A stretch of DNA of 30,760 nt from Chara braunii (Eukaryota; Streptophyta; Charophyceae; Charales; Characeae): assembly GCA_003427395.1 (NCBI GenBank), contig BFEA01000357.1, forward strand, positions 630,989-661,748. Direction: 5' to 3'. The translations under genes and the position numbers were made by a program. Positions 1-11,400 of the stretch are shown here, in pieces. The notes under the pieces are model-generated. The model was not told the origin of the DNA. It did not search any database and saw nothing but the letters and a program-made list of their open reading frames with translations. Numbering within the stretch: the stretch's first letter is position 1; every line of letters begins with the position of its first letter.

Positions 1-19
1 CAAATACGAAAAATAAATA

Positions 20-425
20 ATATTAATGAAAATAAAAAAAATAAAACGAGAATGAAATTATTGCGTGGGCGAGCAAGTTTTTGACACCGCCATCTTTGGC
101 GATTTTTTATTTTTTTTTAAGCTTTGTCAAATGCCATAAAATTTTATACATCTGTATCTTACATAATAGAGAACCTACAAATAAAATTTGAAAGAATACT
201 AATTTTTTTCAGGCTTCGAAATAAAGGGAAAACAAAAAGTGAAAAGAAAACAAAAACAAATTAGTCAGTGGGAAAGCAAGTTTTGACACCCCCATCCTTG
301 CCGATGTTTCATTGTTGTTTGGCTCCACAGAATGACTTCAAAATTGAGAGACGAGTAGATTACATAACAAGAACTCACAAAAAAAAAATCAGAAAAATAT
401 AATAATTTTAAGGTATCAAAATATT
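20..425. repeat. Two-copy diverged tandem repeat, period about 203 bp
   Basis: Two similar blocks follow one another. The clearest shared segment begins at about 65 and again at about 268: both read GTGGG..AGCAAG, then a run of T, then GACACC.CCATC.TTG.CGAT. Later parts also match: a CTTTGTCAAATG-like segment against an AATGACTTCAAAATT-like segment, then TTACATAA, then a GAACCTACAAA/GAACTCACAAA pair, ending in TCAGAAA or TTCAGG followed by AT-rich sequence. The copies differ by many substitutions and small indels, so the duplication is old. No coding potential is visible. It may be part of a longer satellite or element that continues left of the window. Confidence 0.75.
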
Positions 426-520
426 TTTTTGCGGGGTCCGAACCCCTTCGAGTTCGGGCCCCGTACGAGGACCCGAACGCCCGAACGTTCGGGGGTCAGC
501 TTAAGGGCCTTCGTACGTTC
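426..520. repeat. GC-rich palindromic cluster of GTTCG/CGTAC words
   Basis: A sharp switch from AT-rich to GC-rich sequence contains nested inverted motifs: CCGAACCCC with TTCGAGTTCGG, CCCCGTACGAGG, and a CGAACGTTCG palindrome inside CCCGAACGTTCGGGGG. The word content (GTTCG, CGAAC, GTAC) resembles the ends of the foldback elements at 14.2-15.1 kb and 28.8-29.2 kb. I infer that it is one end of a related element. I could not find a convincing partner arm, although CCCCGAGTTC and GGAACTCG words recur near 1332-1358. Confidence 0.4.
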
Positions 521-3129
521 GGCCTGGCGACCTCACCCACACACGTACGTCGCCTGTACTTTGATCTGCCTTCCCTCTTTCTCTCTCTCTGCCTTGACTC
601 TGAGACGCTTCCCTTCTCTTAGCTCACCGTGTCACAAAGTCGCTGCCAGTAACCACCTCACGTCCTTAGTCCCTCTATCGGCAAGAGTTGGCCTCAGACC
701 AGTCCTCCACTTACGTTGTCGGCGGTTGGTCATGCAACCACTGATACAGTCTGTGCCAATACTGAGTGGATGCGTCGCTTATCTCAAACTCAACCTCATA
801 GTCTCTGTCTATTTGTTGCTGCTCACGCTCGATAGTACCAGTGGAGGTATCTTCTTCATATACGTGACAGTAACTTGCAGCTCCGCGGTTACACCGTCCG
901 GTTTGCACCTCCGCTCAACACTGTTATGGGCCTTAGTAATGGCTCCTTATACGTCTTCGTCCCTTCTTATTTTCTGCTCGTCTTTACAATAGATGTTAAT
1001 TTTAACTTCGCTACTCTGTCAGGTTTAACATAGGTCAGAATAACCTTTACTATAGGACCCTCCTCACTTCTACACTACCGACTCCAAAAGTATTTAAGAT
1101 GTTTGAGCCTATAATTTTGCATTCCTTTTCGGTAGGTCATAGCCGCGCTCTCAGAATAGCATGTGTCTAGCCCACCATCAACCATTTGCTACCTCACACA
1201 CTCAATGCATTTATATCACTAGACTGCTAGGCTATTCACTTCTCTATGCTGCTATCTATGATTAGCTCCTATTCACAAACTGCCATAACCTCATGACTGC
1301 CCTTTTCTACAAGGTCTAAAAGTGTCACAGTCCCCGAGTTCTAAACGAGGAACTCGAAACTTTTCAAATTGATAAGTAAGATAGTATATTAAAATAATGT
1401 ATCAACCAATAAGAGGAAAATAAAAAATCATAATTAAAAGTATGTGCTTACAGTCTTTTTGACTTAGTCTGAAAGACAGTGGACTTGGCGCGCAACATAG
1501 TTCCATAATGACATACCTACAAACAATTTCTCTTTTAGAATGAGCCTTCAAACTACTTTTGATGGGTACCCATGTCCGATGGAAAGGAGACGGCTCACGA
1601 CCTTCCGTGAAGGTGATAGGCTCCATACCAAAACGGTCGCGAATGCCCTCTTTAAGGGTTCTACACCACGTCACTCGGTAAGTCGTACCAGCGTTAAAGG
1701 AAAAATGTGAGGGGTCGGATCAGTCAAGGCTGCTCACATGCATTTAAAATTAAGAGAGATGGCAAGAGGGGAATACAAAGTTGAAAAGACAATCTAAAAT
1801 TGAAGGAAATTATAGTTCTCGTATAAAATGTAAAGTCGATTCAGCCCGTGGTCTTCAAATCCCATGGAACTAAAATAACGCTTCGGATCGGGGCACATGC
1901 CAGACACACGGTTTCTTCTCATTCTTTTTTTTCTTTTTCCTTCTTTTTGTTTTAGTCGGATGTAACCGCGACTTCGCACACATCCTATAACTCAACACTT
2001 AGGGACTCGACGCGCAGTTGAAAAGACCGCGCCGATCCTACTACCTCCATGTCCCTGGGCGGGCCCATTGGCTACCACGAGCACGGACCGGATGTACTTT
2101 GTTATAAAGCAAGGCGTTGTGTCCACGCGGATTAATGAAAAGTCTAGTGGCGCACCCACACCCTTTTGTTGTGGGAGCATGAGCTACGGTCGGTCTATGA
2201 ACAAAATATAACTGGCGTGTTAATGGTACACGTAGAGGACCAGGACACCGTGTCGTCCGACACCGTGACACATGACATGTGGCGTCGTTTCCTAGGATTT
2301 TGACTATCTACCGTGGTCCTGAGATAATCGATTAAGGAAGAAGTAAGTTACAACTCCAAGCAAAAAGACAACTTATTAAAAGTACGATATGTTTCTTGAT
2401 AATATGTTTAACGGAACTTGATAAGAAGGTATTCACGTAAAATCAGACAACTACTTCATCATCTTTTGTCTCCTTACTTTTGACACTCAAATCGACACTG
2501 AGTTTATTATTTTTCAATCTTCTAAGATTATTGACAATATTACTATTTTTTTCTTACTGAGGCGTTGAAATAAAATAAGCGCAAAGTTATTACTTTTATT
2601 GATCTTTTAACAAAGTTTTGTGCATGCTTTGCTGATCGTCCTTGACAACATTTTCTGCACTAATATAAATTTCACCGAGTATCCTAAATTCTTAGAATAA
2701 GAGTTATTAATGCCCCTTACTCTTTAGGACTATCTCGTTTCTATCTTTCCTATACTTTTACAAAAGAGGAAATCATTGACACTCCTTATGCATTTTGGTG
2801 ATATTCGCATTGTAATGACTTTCAATGTGTTGAGAATTGGAAAGGGTTAGTTTATGGTTGTCCCCACATTCTATCATGTGTTAATTATACCTCCTGCACA
2901 AGAGTAAATATTTTCGTCAAGGTAGAAAAAATGATGGTTCATATTGTTATTATCCTCTTCAACTTGAAAGATATACAAACATTACTCATGACGGTTACAT
3001 GTATTATTAAAGATAAAGTCAATTTTTTAACTATCATATTAATACTCTTCTATAAGGAAGTTCATATGATGCTTAACTTTGTAAGATATAAGTTTTCATT
3101 TAAATAAAATAACAATCCTCCAGTTATGT
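521..3129. other. No gene recognised
   Basis: About 521-1350 is pyrimidine-rich and moderately GC-rich, and 1350-2300 is mixed. About 1980-2300 has frequent CpG. From 2300 to 3129 the DNA is AT-rich. Short open frames occur, the longest being a minus-strand frame at 1402-1674 (90 codons). None has a recognisable domain, an extended conserved context or splice-flanked exons that I could support. Confidence 0.5.
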
Positions 3130-3908
3130 AATACTATATATATATATATATATATATATTTTATTGGACGATGCGGCTCAAGCTAATTGCGTGTTTTTTT
3201 AGATAATCGCAAATTTTATTTTCATAGATAAATGAGAATATCACAACACTATATTTATTAATGATCACTGTTATTTTTATCAAATGTAGACGAGGAAGTA
3301 CCTGCTATAATATCTTGGGTAACAAGGTAATCATGATTAGACATTACACGTAAAAATATCATATAGCCTACCATTTTATCATTACGAAGTTATACTTAGA
3401 TATCTAACATAAATTCTTTGAAATTTTCAAAACATTTAAGAACGATGAATTGATAAAGGAATCTTTTATAATGAAAAAAATCTCAATTGTAACAGAAATT
3501 CTCATATGATAGTTTTTAATATTATATATATTGCAATATATATATATTTTTTATTGCATGATGCGACCCATGCTAATTGTGTGTCTTTTTAAATAATCAC
3601 AAATTCTGATTTCACAGATAAATGAGAATACCACAACACTATATTTATTAGTATTCACCATTATTTTTATCAAATGTAGACGAGGAAGTACCTGCTACAA
3701 TATCTTGGGTAAGAAGGTAATCACGATTAGACAGTATATGTAAAAATCTCATATAGCCTACCATGTTATCATTACGAAGTTATGCTTAGATATTTAGCAT
3801 AAATTCTTTGGAATTATCAAAACATCTAAGAACGATAAACTGATAAGGGAATCTCTTATAATGAAAAAAGTCTCAATTGTAACATAAATTATCAAATGGT
3901 AGTTTTTA
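3130..3908. repeat. Two-copy tandem repeat, period about 390 bp, AT-rich
   Basis: The block beginning with a TA dinucleotide run at 3137-3160 is repeated from about 3520. Landmark words occur at a constant offset: CAAATGTAGACGAGGAAGTA starts at 3281 and again at 3671. GATGCGGCTCAAGCTAATTG and GATGCGACCCATGCTAATTG, CATATAGCCTACCAT and ATCATTACGAAGTTAT all recur in order. The copies look roughly 85-90 per cent identical by eye, with mostly transitions. Each begins with a (TA)n tract, a plausible site of slippage or unequal exchange. No protein is encoded. Confidence 0.9.
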
Positions 3909-4589
3909 GATAATATTAATATTGTAGTTTTAATCTCGATAACAAAAGACTATGATCATAGTGGAAGAGAGGATAAGAGGACAAATAGGACAGGATGCGT
4001 TTAGTCTTCATGATCGTTGAAAGTAGAGAATTTGATAATAGTCGAACTATAATGTGAGACTTAACGAGTTATAAGATATAAAATATGGTTGTAAAAATTA
4101 TTCAAAAACTTTAATTTTAATTTTATGGAATAATCTAACTCCAAAGGTCATAAGGTATAGGGTCTGATTAAACAACTAATTATTAAGAATTATCAAATTC
4201 GTGTGTTTAAAAATTAAACTTAGTCGATCGACGGTCTTGTACACCTTGAAAACACACAATCTAATGAATCAATATAGACTTATTCATTAAAAAAAATATG
4301 CATTTAAATTATAATACATACAACTAGAGCATGCGAGTATCATCTTAATATTTATCCAATCGGCATACAAGCGGCTAATAGGGACCCTCACTTTTTAGCC
4401 CTAATTAAGCCCCTAAACATTCAAAAATGCATTTGCGGATAATTTTTTCAACCATTTTTTTTTATTCCCTCTTCCCTGTTTTAGTTTAGGTCAAGGTCTG
4501 TGTGTGCGGGGTTTGGTGTTTGTTGGAATCTTACAGATGACTATTTTGGCCAACCCTGAAGTAAGGGTTATCACATGGGGATTCTCGAG
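3909..4589. other. AT-rich spacer, nothing recognised
   Basis: This stretch is mainly AT-rich, with no open frame of note, no clear repeat partner elsewhere in the window and no RNA-gene signature. It ends at an abrupt change into the C-rich block. Confidence 0.5.
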
Positions 4590-5010
4590 ATCCGAGCTAG
4601 GGTCCGACCGCCCCCCCTCCACCCTCCACCACCCCCGCCTCCCACACCCTCGCCCCCGCACCCCAGCCCCGTACCGTCACCCCCGCACCCTAGCCCCCCT
4701 ACGATCGCCCCTGCACCTCTGCCCCCATCTGCGCCCTCACACCCACCCCGGCCGTGCACCCCTGTCCCCGTCGGCTGTTGGCCCCGCCCCCAGCTCCACA
4801 CCCAGGGCCACCTAGGTCCCACCAGTGGTGGGTGTGGCTCGGGTGGGGGTCCCACCATTGGTGGTTGTGGCCCAGTGGGTGAGGGCGGTGTAGAAAACAA
4901 ACCCCCATTTTTTCGGGTTAGCCCACAGGATGCACACTCTCGCTTCACACCCCGCACTCAAGAGTGGGGCGAAGGGGTGCCCACCCTCAAACCCCCTCCA
5001 CAACCCTAAT
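4590..5010. repeat. C-rich low-complexity block
   Basis: From about 4607 to 4800 the plus strand is almost entirely C with interspersed A, T and G, in short degenerate units such as CCCCCGCACCC and CCCCTGCACC. Overlapping frames therefore read as proline-rich or, on the other strand, glycine-rich peptides. That low-complexity coding appearance in several frames at once argues against a real gene. The purine-poor strand bias is extreme. On the minus strand the many G runs could form G-quadruplexes, which is inference from composition. The block resembles a decayed minisatellite. Confidence 0.7.
4816..4876. repeat. Tandem pair of small hairpins (period about 33 bp)
   Basis: GTCCCACCAGTGGTGGGTGT is followed about 33 bases later by GTCCCACCATTGGTGGTTGT. 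Each is a near-perfect hairpin in which CCCACCA pairs with TGGTGGG or TGGTGG. The pair lies in the distal part of the C-rich block, where the strand bias flips towards G. It is probably a local duplication within the minisatellite-like tract. Confidence 0.7.
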
Positions 5011-5184
5011 GTCGGGGCTTACCAATCCGATCTGAAAGTTATGAAAATCTTAAGAACTGAGAAAAAAGAATTTGGCATAAAAACATTTTTTTGGCTTGGG
5101 GGTTAAAACCTTTTTAATCCATTTTTTCACTTTTTTCCGTTGGTTTATTTGGTATTCACTCTACGGACTGGCGTAAAGTCTGGC

Positions 5185-5393
5185 TTAAACCACCAGTACT
5201 TGGCCCAGCTATTGATGCTGAGCCTGGAATGCCCCTGTGCGTCGATTTTCGCCGAAGCACCACGGTACTGTTTCGAAATTGTTTTGGCTGGCGCTTCCAA
5301 CCATTGTGGTCCGGTACTCCGAAGCCCTGAAGGCGTGGCACGTTAACGAGAGAACCCCGAGGCCGATAGCTGGGCCAAGTACTGGTGGTTTAA
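5185..5393. repeat. Perfect 28 bp inverted repeat enclosing about 153 bp
   Basis: Bases 5185-5212 (beginning TTAAACCACCAGTACTTGG) are the exact reverse complement of 5366-5393 (ending CCAAGTACTGGTGGTTTAA). Similarity stops abruptly outside the arms. The enclosed 153 bp is more GC-rich than its surroundings and has no long open frame. A perfect 28 bp match in otherwise decayed DNA suggests a young or maintained structure, either the terminal inverted repeats of a tiny non-autonomous DNA transposon or a stem for a structured transcript. I saw no clear flanking target-site duplication. Confidence 0.85.
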
Positions 5394-6011
5394 AAGGTGT
5401 GGGTGGTTGGTTATAACGATCATGAAAAACCTGGAAAATCTACGGCTTTGTTAACCACTTCTTACTCGGCATTACTGTAATACTATCAAATTCGGTTACT
5501 AAGTTTCACACTTTTTATATATGACATATGCGTATAAATAGTTGTGAATCAATGCATACATGAATGTTTACTCCATGTTGGCACTGTCATACTTTTAAGT
5601 TCTTTATGTTTCTCTTGATAAAGTTTCGATGTGCTGCATATAATTCTGAATTGTTTGTTGACTGATTGTAAATCGTTTTCCTTGAAAAAATAGTCGGTGT
5701 TTTGCTTAAAATCTACGTCTGACAAAGGGTCAAAGGTGAATGGAGTAAGTAACCTTCGAAGAGGGGAAAATCTTTCAAAGGACGTCAACATAGATATTTG
5801 ATTACATAAGGTATTATGACGATGATAATTATTTTTGTCATAATAACATTAAAAACTTATTATGAAATCGTGTAAGTAATACGAGGCTTATGCCAAAACT
5901 ATGTTCCATGTTCTTTGTGAGATATTCAACAGAAAAATTTCTCAGAATTCAATAATCATTCTAGGGTAAAATTGCATTCTAAATTTTAAATTTTCATTCC
6001 ATCTTAAAAAA
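5394..6011. other. Spacer, nothing recognised
   Basis: This is mixed to AT-rich sequence with only short, unconvincing open frames. Its right end (about 5960-6011) begins to share AT-rich words with the following foldback element, so that element's outer boundary is uncertain. Confidence 0.45.
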
Positions 6012-6350
6012 TGTCATTCCAATTTTTAAAATTTTCCATCTTACTTGAAAACTTTCCTTCCAAGATGAACTACATGCTAGAGATGGAATGAAAGTCTGGA
6101 TGAGTTCCTGAAATATTTTAATTAGGCTGTCATTCTGAGTTAGGTTTTCAGTCATAAATAGGCTGATCCAATCTAAATTAGACGATATTTGTTGTAGTAG
6201 AATGAAAGTCTAATTAAAACATTTCATAAACTTGTCCAGACTTTCATTCCATCTTGAACGAATAGATGTAGTTGGAAGGGAAAACTCATATTTAGACGGG
6301 AATTTATCAAATTAAATTGGAAATTTTAAAATTTGACAAATATTGGAATG
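6012..6350. mobile_element. MITE-like foldback element
   Basis: The left part (about 6012-6138) pairs with the reverse complement of the right part (about 6195-6350). The best core is GATGGAATGAAAGTCTGG at 6082-6099 against CCAGACTTTCATTCCATC at 6236-6253. It is flanked by further matching segments such as GAAATATTTTAATTAG against GAAATGTTTTAATTAG. The arms have many mismatches and gaps near the outer ends. Short length, AT-richness, long inverted arms and absence of coding match a miniature inverted-repeat transposable element. Superfamily is unknown because the ends and any target-site duplication are eroded. Confidence 0.75.
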
Positions 6351-8223
6351 ATAATTTATAAATATGAAGGATTTTTTTTCTACGGAATATTTTTTCAACT
6401 TTCATTTCTCATGGGAATTTTTCTATTGTTGTCACTTTTTTTTGCGAGGGGAGGTATCTACACTACCGTTGAAAGAGAAGAAGGTGTTTGAGACGTTGTC
6501 AGGGATTATTAGTTGTCATGACGGAAGACGCGATCACGTGAGAAGGCTCACCTCACCTTTATGGACGAGGTCTGATAAACCTAGGTCATATGAGGTGCGG
6601 TTGTCCAAGCTTATTAGCAGAAGATTAATGGGGTCTTAACACTAGAATCGGAGTCTGCTCTAAAGCAAGACCCATGATTTGACATGCTATTCATTTGGAG
6701 AGATTACACTACGCCTCGGCACAATATACTTCTGTTAAGACTGGAAAAATATATGTTATCTCTTCATCATTGTTATTTCAACAACTCTACTATTATCGTT
6801 ATTGAAAAACTTTCATTGTAACACTTATTTTTTATTATACATTGGAGTTCGTCTCAAATTAGTATGACTGTAATTTTTAATATATTTAAAATTTTATGGT
6901 TTATTCCTTATGCTGAAAACTTTCATCTGAATAATATATATATTACATTTTTTCTTCATAACCTAACAATATGACATTTACTTTTATTTTTTCATATTAT
7001 ATAAAAACATAGGAAAAACCCTGCGTATAGCAAAAAAATCTTCATATTATACATTCGTTTTTTATGCTTGTAATTGTAATTTTGATAGCATCACATATGA
7101 ATCTGTGTTTCGTATCATGAACAATTATCTCTAAGAAGGTATATTCCTTTCTGATTACGTACTCATTGGCACTAAGACTCAAGTATTATACATATATTCA
7201 CGCAATGCACGATTGATCCTACTATTATTTTAAACAATGAAGAAATACCGTCAAATGAAAGTTTGGTGGCGACCAAAATCAACTTTTTATTTTGAATAAT
7301 AAAAATTGTTGATAAGGCATCTGAAACCTATCGTGGTTTAAAAAACACATGTGTAGTGATTTAAAAAATATTTAAGTTGTGTTTTATTTTGAAATTATAA
7401 CATTCACTGTAAATGAAGGTAGCAAGAGATAAATAGATGAAAACCTAAAAATAACTAGTTGAAAATTATCGATTTGTTTTTTTAAAGATATCTTTTGCAT
7501 TGATGGTTTTTAGAAGTCAAAAATTGCAAATTATGTCTCGGGTTTCATACAATGTAGATTATTTAAAAAATCCGCGAAAATGTATATGACAAAGCTGTGA
7601 TTGAGATTTGAAAAAGACAATCTTCATACGACAATCAAATGATGATGAAATTACTTTTGTAAATATCGTATGAGTTGTCTTGGTATAATATTGAAATAAA
7701 CATTGTTCATTTACTTGCAAAGGTTAGTCCAACATGAGAAATTACCAAACCTACTGTGGAAAACAGACATCATCGAGATGAAAACCTCAGCTTGGGCTAT
7801 TGACCAAATATAACAAAGCAGCAGACCCTCTAGTAGTGGTCTAGGCTTGAGACAAAAAGGGTTGTAACCCTAATAAAGAAACCAATACGGAGGGATCGAG
7901 AATCGGGTATAGAAATATGGGTAACATCTACGATAGAAGGATTTGTCCATCAATCGGCAACCAATGAGATCACACTATCAAAATAACCATATGATTAAAC
8001 ACAATTCATGCCTAATCAACAAAATTTTGGTAAATCAAGGGGTGAAACGCCGATCCACCCCCTTCATTAAAATTCAAGGTGATGGTAAAATTGCCTCAGT
8101 GCCTTCATTTAAAGGGCTAGATTTTGTTCTAGTTCCTGACTTCGTGGACAACCAATGAGAAACCAGGAGAAAAGTTAAATTTTAAAACTTCGACAATATA
8201 ACCATTGTCTCTTTTGGTAACTT
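6351..8223. other. AT-rich spacer, nothing recognised
   Basis: Open frames at about 6364-6639 and 7943-8158 on the plus strand are under 100 codons and match no family I know. The stretch is AT-rich, with poly-T and poly-A runs. No repeat pair was found within the window. Confidence 0.5.
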
Positions 8224-8485
8224 TTTCCGATGTAATACAAATTCATAATCCCCCTCATTTGTTCGCTAAGTTTGGATATGAAAAAGTAAGTATGTGGAGA
8301 ACTTCGGTTAGAATCTCGACAATGATAGAAAAACTAAGGGAGGTGTTGCAAATCTTTCTAATGTAATGTAAATTAAGGATCCTTGTCATTTGCATGTTAA
8401 GTTTGGTTGTAAGAAAGTAAGTATGTATAGCACTCCTGTTACAATCTCTGCAATGGTAGAGAGACTAAGGAAGCATTGCGAATCT
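8224..8485. repeat. Two-copy tandem repeat, period about 131 bp
   Basis: Two adjacent segments align in order. The TCCGATGTAATACAAATT-like start recurs as TCTAATGTAATGTAAATT. GCTAAGTTTGGATATGAAAA recurs as GTTAAGTTTGGTTGTAAGAA, each followed by AGTAAGTATGT (8284 and 8415). GTTAGAATCTCGACAATGAT recurs as GTTACAATCTCTGCAATGGT, ending in GCAAATC or GCGAATC. Divergence is considerable, so this is an old duplication. Neither copy keeps a long open frame. Confidence 0.8.
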
Positions 8486-11400
8486 TAACCGCACCTCAAT
8501 CAAGAGCCTTGGATTTTGCTATACACTCGTCAAAGTTGCACCCTTTTCCAAAATGAAAATCATATTTTGTTTCATAAGAAATAAGAATTGGTTGAATATT
8601 ATGTGTTATATCATATAATCAATTAAGTTATTCATCGATTGCGTTTATAAGTTGGTCTAACTATGAGGTATTGCATGAATAACGGTTATTTAAACATACC
8701 TCACAGTGAGGGATTTGCTAATGAGATACATGAAAACCATCGAAGCAAATACACTTACAATGTTCTCCAAGTCGGAGTAACTTGAGATTTATGTGAGGGG
8801 CCTAAAAAAGTAAGCAGTGAATGGCATCCTTCACAGACCAAGTTGAATGTTATGCTGGAAATACTCGCGTCGTGGTTTGTACAATGCTTTTGACATCGCC
8901 CAAAACAACGAGTTCTCTTGCAAACAACTAAGGTACTAGCAATGAATCAGAGTTTGCTAAGTCAGATGTCCTGAGTGATATTTGTGACAAACTTGCGCAC
9001 TTCTCATAGTTGAACTTAATTGCACCTTCGGGTTATCTGCGTCAACCACCATTGTTTCTGTCAAGATGAGGTAGAAGTGAGTAAGTGAGTGGGGTATTAG
9101 TAGTATGAAAAACGAACACAGTGTACTAGTGGTGAGAATAAGCAAAGACTATTGTGAGATCTTTGTAAGACTCTTATGTAATATTGCGTGTGCGCGTTAT
9201 GGGTGATGCCATTGTTTAGTGTCAAGTTCCTAAACGAAGAATATTCCTCTACCATTGTCGAGATTCTTTTTCTCACCCTTTTTCTTTACTTGCTTTGGTC
9301 CGTGGCCATCAACAATGATATCAAGAAATGGTCGCAAAGCAGTCTTGGGACAATACGTGAAACTGGTATGAGAAGTCTGTGAGGTCGACCATATGAAAAC
9401 CTCAGTCACAAGCAGTGCACATGAATACTTGAAGACAAATCTTCGTGAGGTTTTCCTAAAGACTTGCAAACGTTTACCACCGACGTGACGTAACGTTATC
9501 AACACCGACTGTGCTTTTGTCGGCCGTTGTTCATATCGTTCCTAATATGGTCAAAGCTATGGATAATAATGAGGTGAAAGGAAACCTATCAGTGCGGCAT
9601 ACTAGTTGGATGAGAGAGCCGATAGAAGGTAAATTAAGCTACGAACGTCTTCGAGAGTGAGAGGTTATTGGCATGAATTATATTTCAACTTAACTGGTAT
9701 TGCCTCCCTTAATTTGCTCATCTAAACGTATCAAGGAAATCTGGAGGTGGTCTACAAGTAACAATGATTAGTAACCACTGACGAGGGGAAGTGATGACAA
9801 AATAGTAGTCATAGTAAGGACCGTTATCGAGTGTACTTGAGAGAGTGAACCAGTTGACGTTGACTATTGACCATGAGTGATCTGTCTTTAATCCTCATGT
9901 TCAACTTGGCTATCACTGCAACAGTGAGGTCTTTTCACGCTGAGAGAATCGTTTGTGAAAAGGTTGTTAACAAAGAAATGAAAGTATTGAATCTCATCGT
10001 ATTGGCAAGAAGGAGAGACTTGTACGAGAAGATTTTGAGAGAGACTTAGTATATATACTGAAGACCTGGACTTCCCCGCCAAAATAATGAGCAATCGAAA
10101 AATTGTCAGTGCTGCATAGATTGAATCAATCCTATCGACAGTGAAGAGGGGAAGGCAACAAAAACCAACGAGAACAAACAAACAGACTCTTAAAAAATCT
10201 AGTTTAGTTTGAGTATTACTATCTGGTTTTCGTAGCTCCTTTCGTGTATAAGTTGGTGGATAAGAAATGACATATGTTATGAAAGAAAGCTAATTTTCTG
10301 ACGGGGTACTTCGATTGTGACTAAAAGGTGGAAGTGCAGAGATAAGAGGCATATTTAAGTTTCTAAGTATGTTCATTTTGACAATTATAGTTAATGAGAA
10401 AGAGGATAAAGGTTTTGAAAATGATAACCTTCCTATTTGCTAAATTTATACCTGATGGTGATTGATCGATGATACAAGTGACTTACACTTTGAAGTCTTG
10501 AGAAAAAGTTTAAATTGAACGACGCTCATAATTGTGTTGTTAATTAATTTACTATTTTTTTAGAGTTTTTAGCAACAGTCAACTGAGAATAACTGATATT
10601 AAACTATTAATGAAATTGTACATTGACTACCACTCAACAAGCGATCATTTTTTTGCCCTTATGACTATGACATTTTGATGTTCATTGTAGCATTATTCGA
10701 ATGAAATCTTCATCAATGACACGTCGTGCGTTATTTGAAAAAAAAATTGTATCTTCACCGTCACGTTCGTTGTTTTAATCGGTCGTTGGCTCGACAAAAC
10801 CTTGTGCTATATACGAACAAGGACCGCGATAAGTGCTACTTGTGTTGTACATAGATATAGACATGTGCTTAACAAATGTCTTGCATTGTGTACAAACAAA
10901 AGTTGTGTAGTCAAATCCTGACATTTAATCATGTTGTGTAAGGCGAGAAACCAATCCTGATTGTATCTAAAGCATTGTAGGATCTAGAATTTGTCATTAA
11001 TCACGCTTCGCGCAAAGATTTAGACAGTGATCACTAACAAGCAATATATTTAATAATATTCATACAAAAATTGTAATAGGCTTCCTAAAAAGGGTTTCCC
11101 TGATTACCAAAATACCTATATATTTAGTGATGTTTGCCAGTTATGATCTGTTTATAGCACAACACTTGTCGTAAGCTCTTTACGAGGTGTTGTTGTTGTG
11201 AGTTTTAAACAATTGATCGATAAAAAAAAATTGTCCTACAACAAGCAGTTTGTTAAGGGTTTCAACAACATATCACTAGATTGTTTGCTTGAAGGACGTA
11301 TAGTTAACAGTTAGCAGAGAAATCGGGTTGCAAGAGAATCCGTACAATGCCGACTTGCAGTGAGTAGTTTAACATCATTGATGTTTTACCTGATTAAGAA

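Noticed and set aside
1402-1674. Minus-strand open frame of 90 codons with protein-like sequence (GIRDRFGMEPITF)
   Set aside because: No family recognised and no supporting exons; could be an old coding remnant but not claimable from sequence alone.
4504-5009. Overlapping proline-rich (plus) and glycine-rich (minus) open frames
   Set aside because: They arise from the C-rich low-complexity tract, appear in several frames at once, and have no start context, splice sites or conserved domain.
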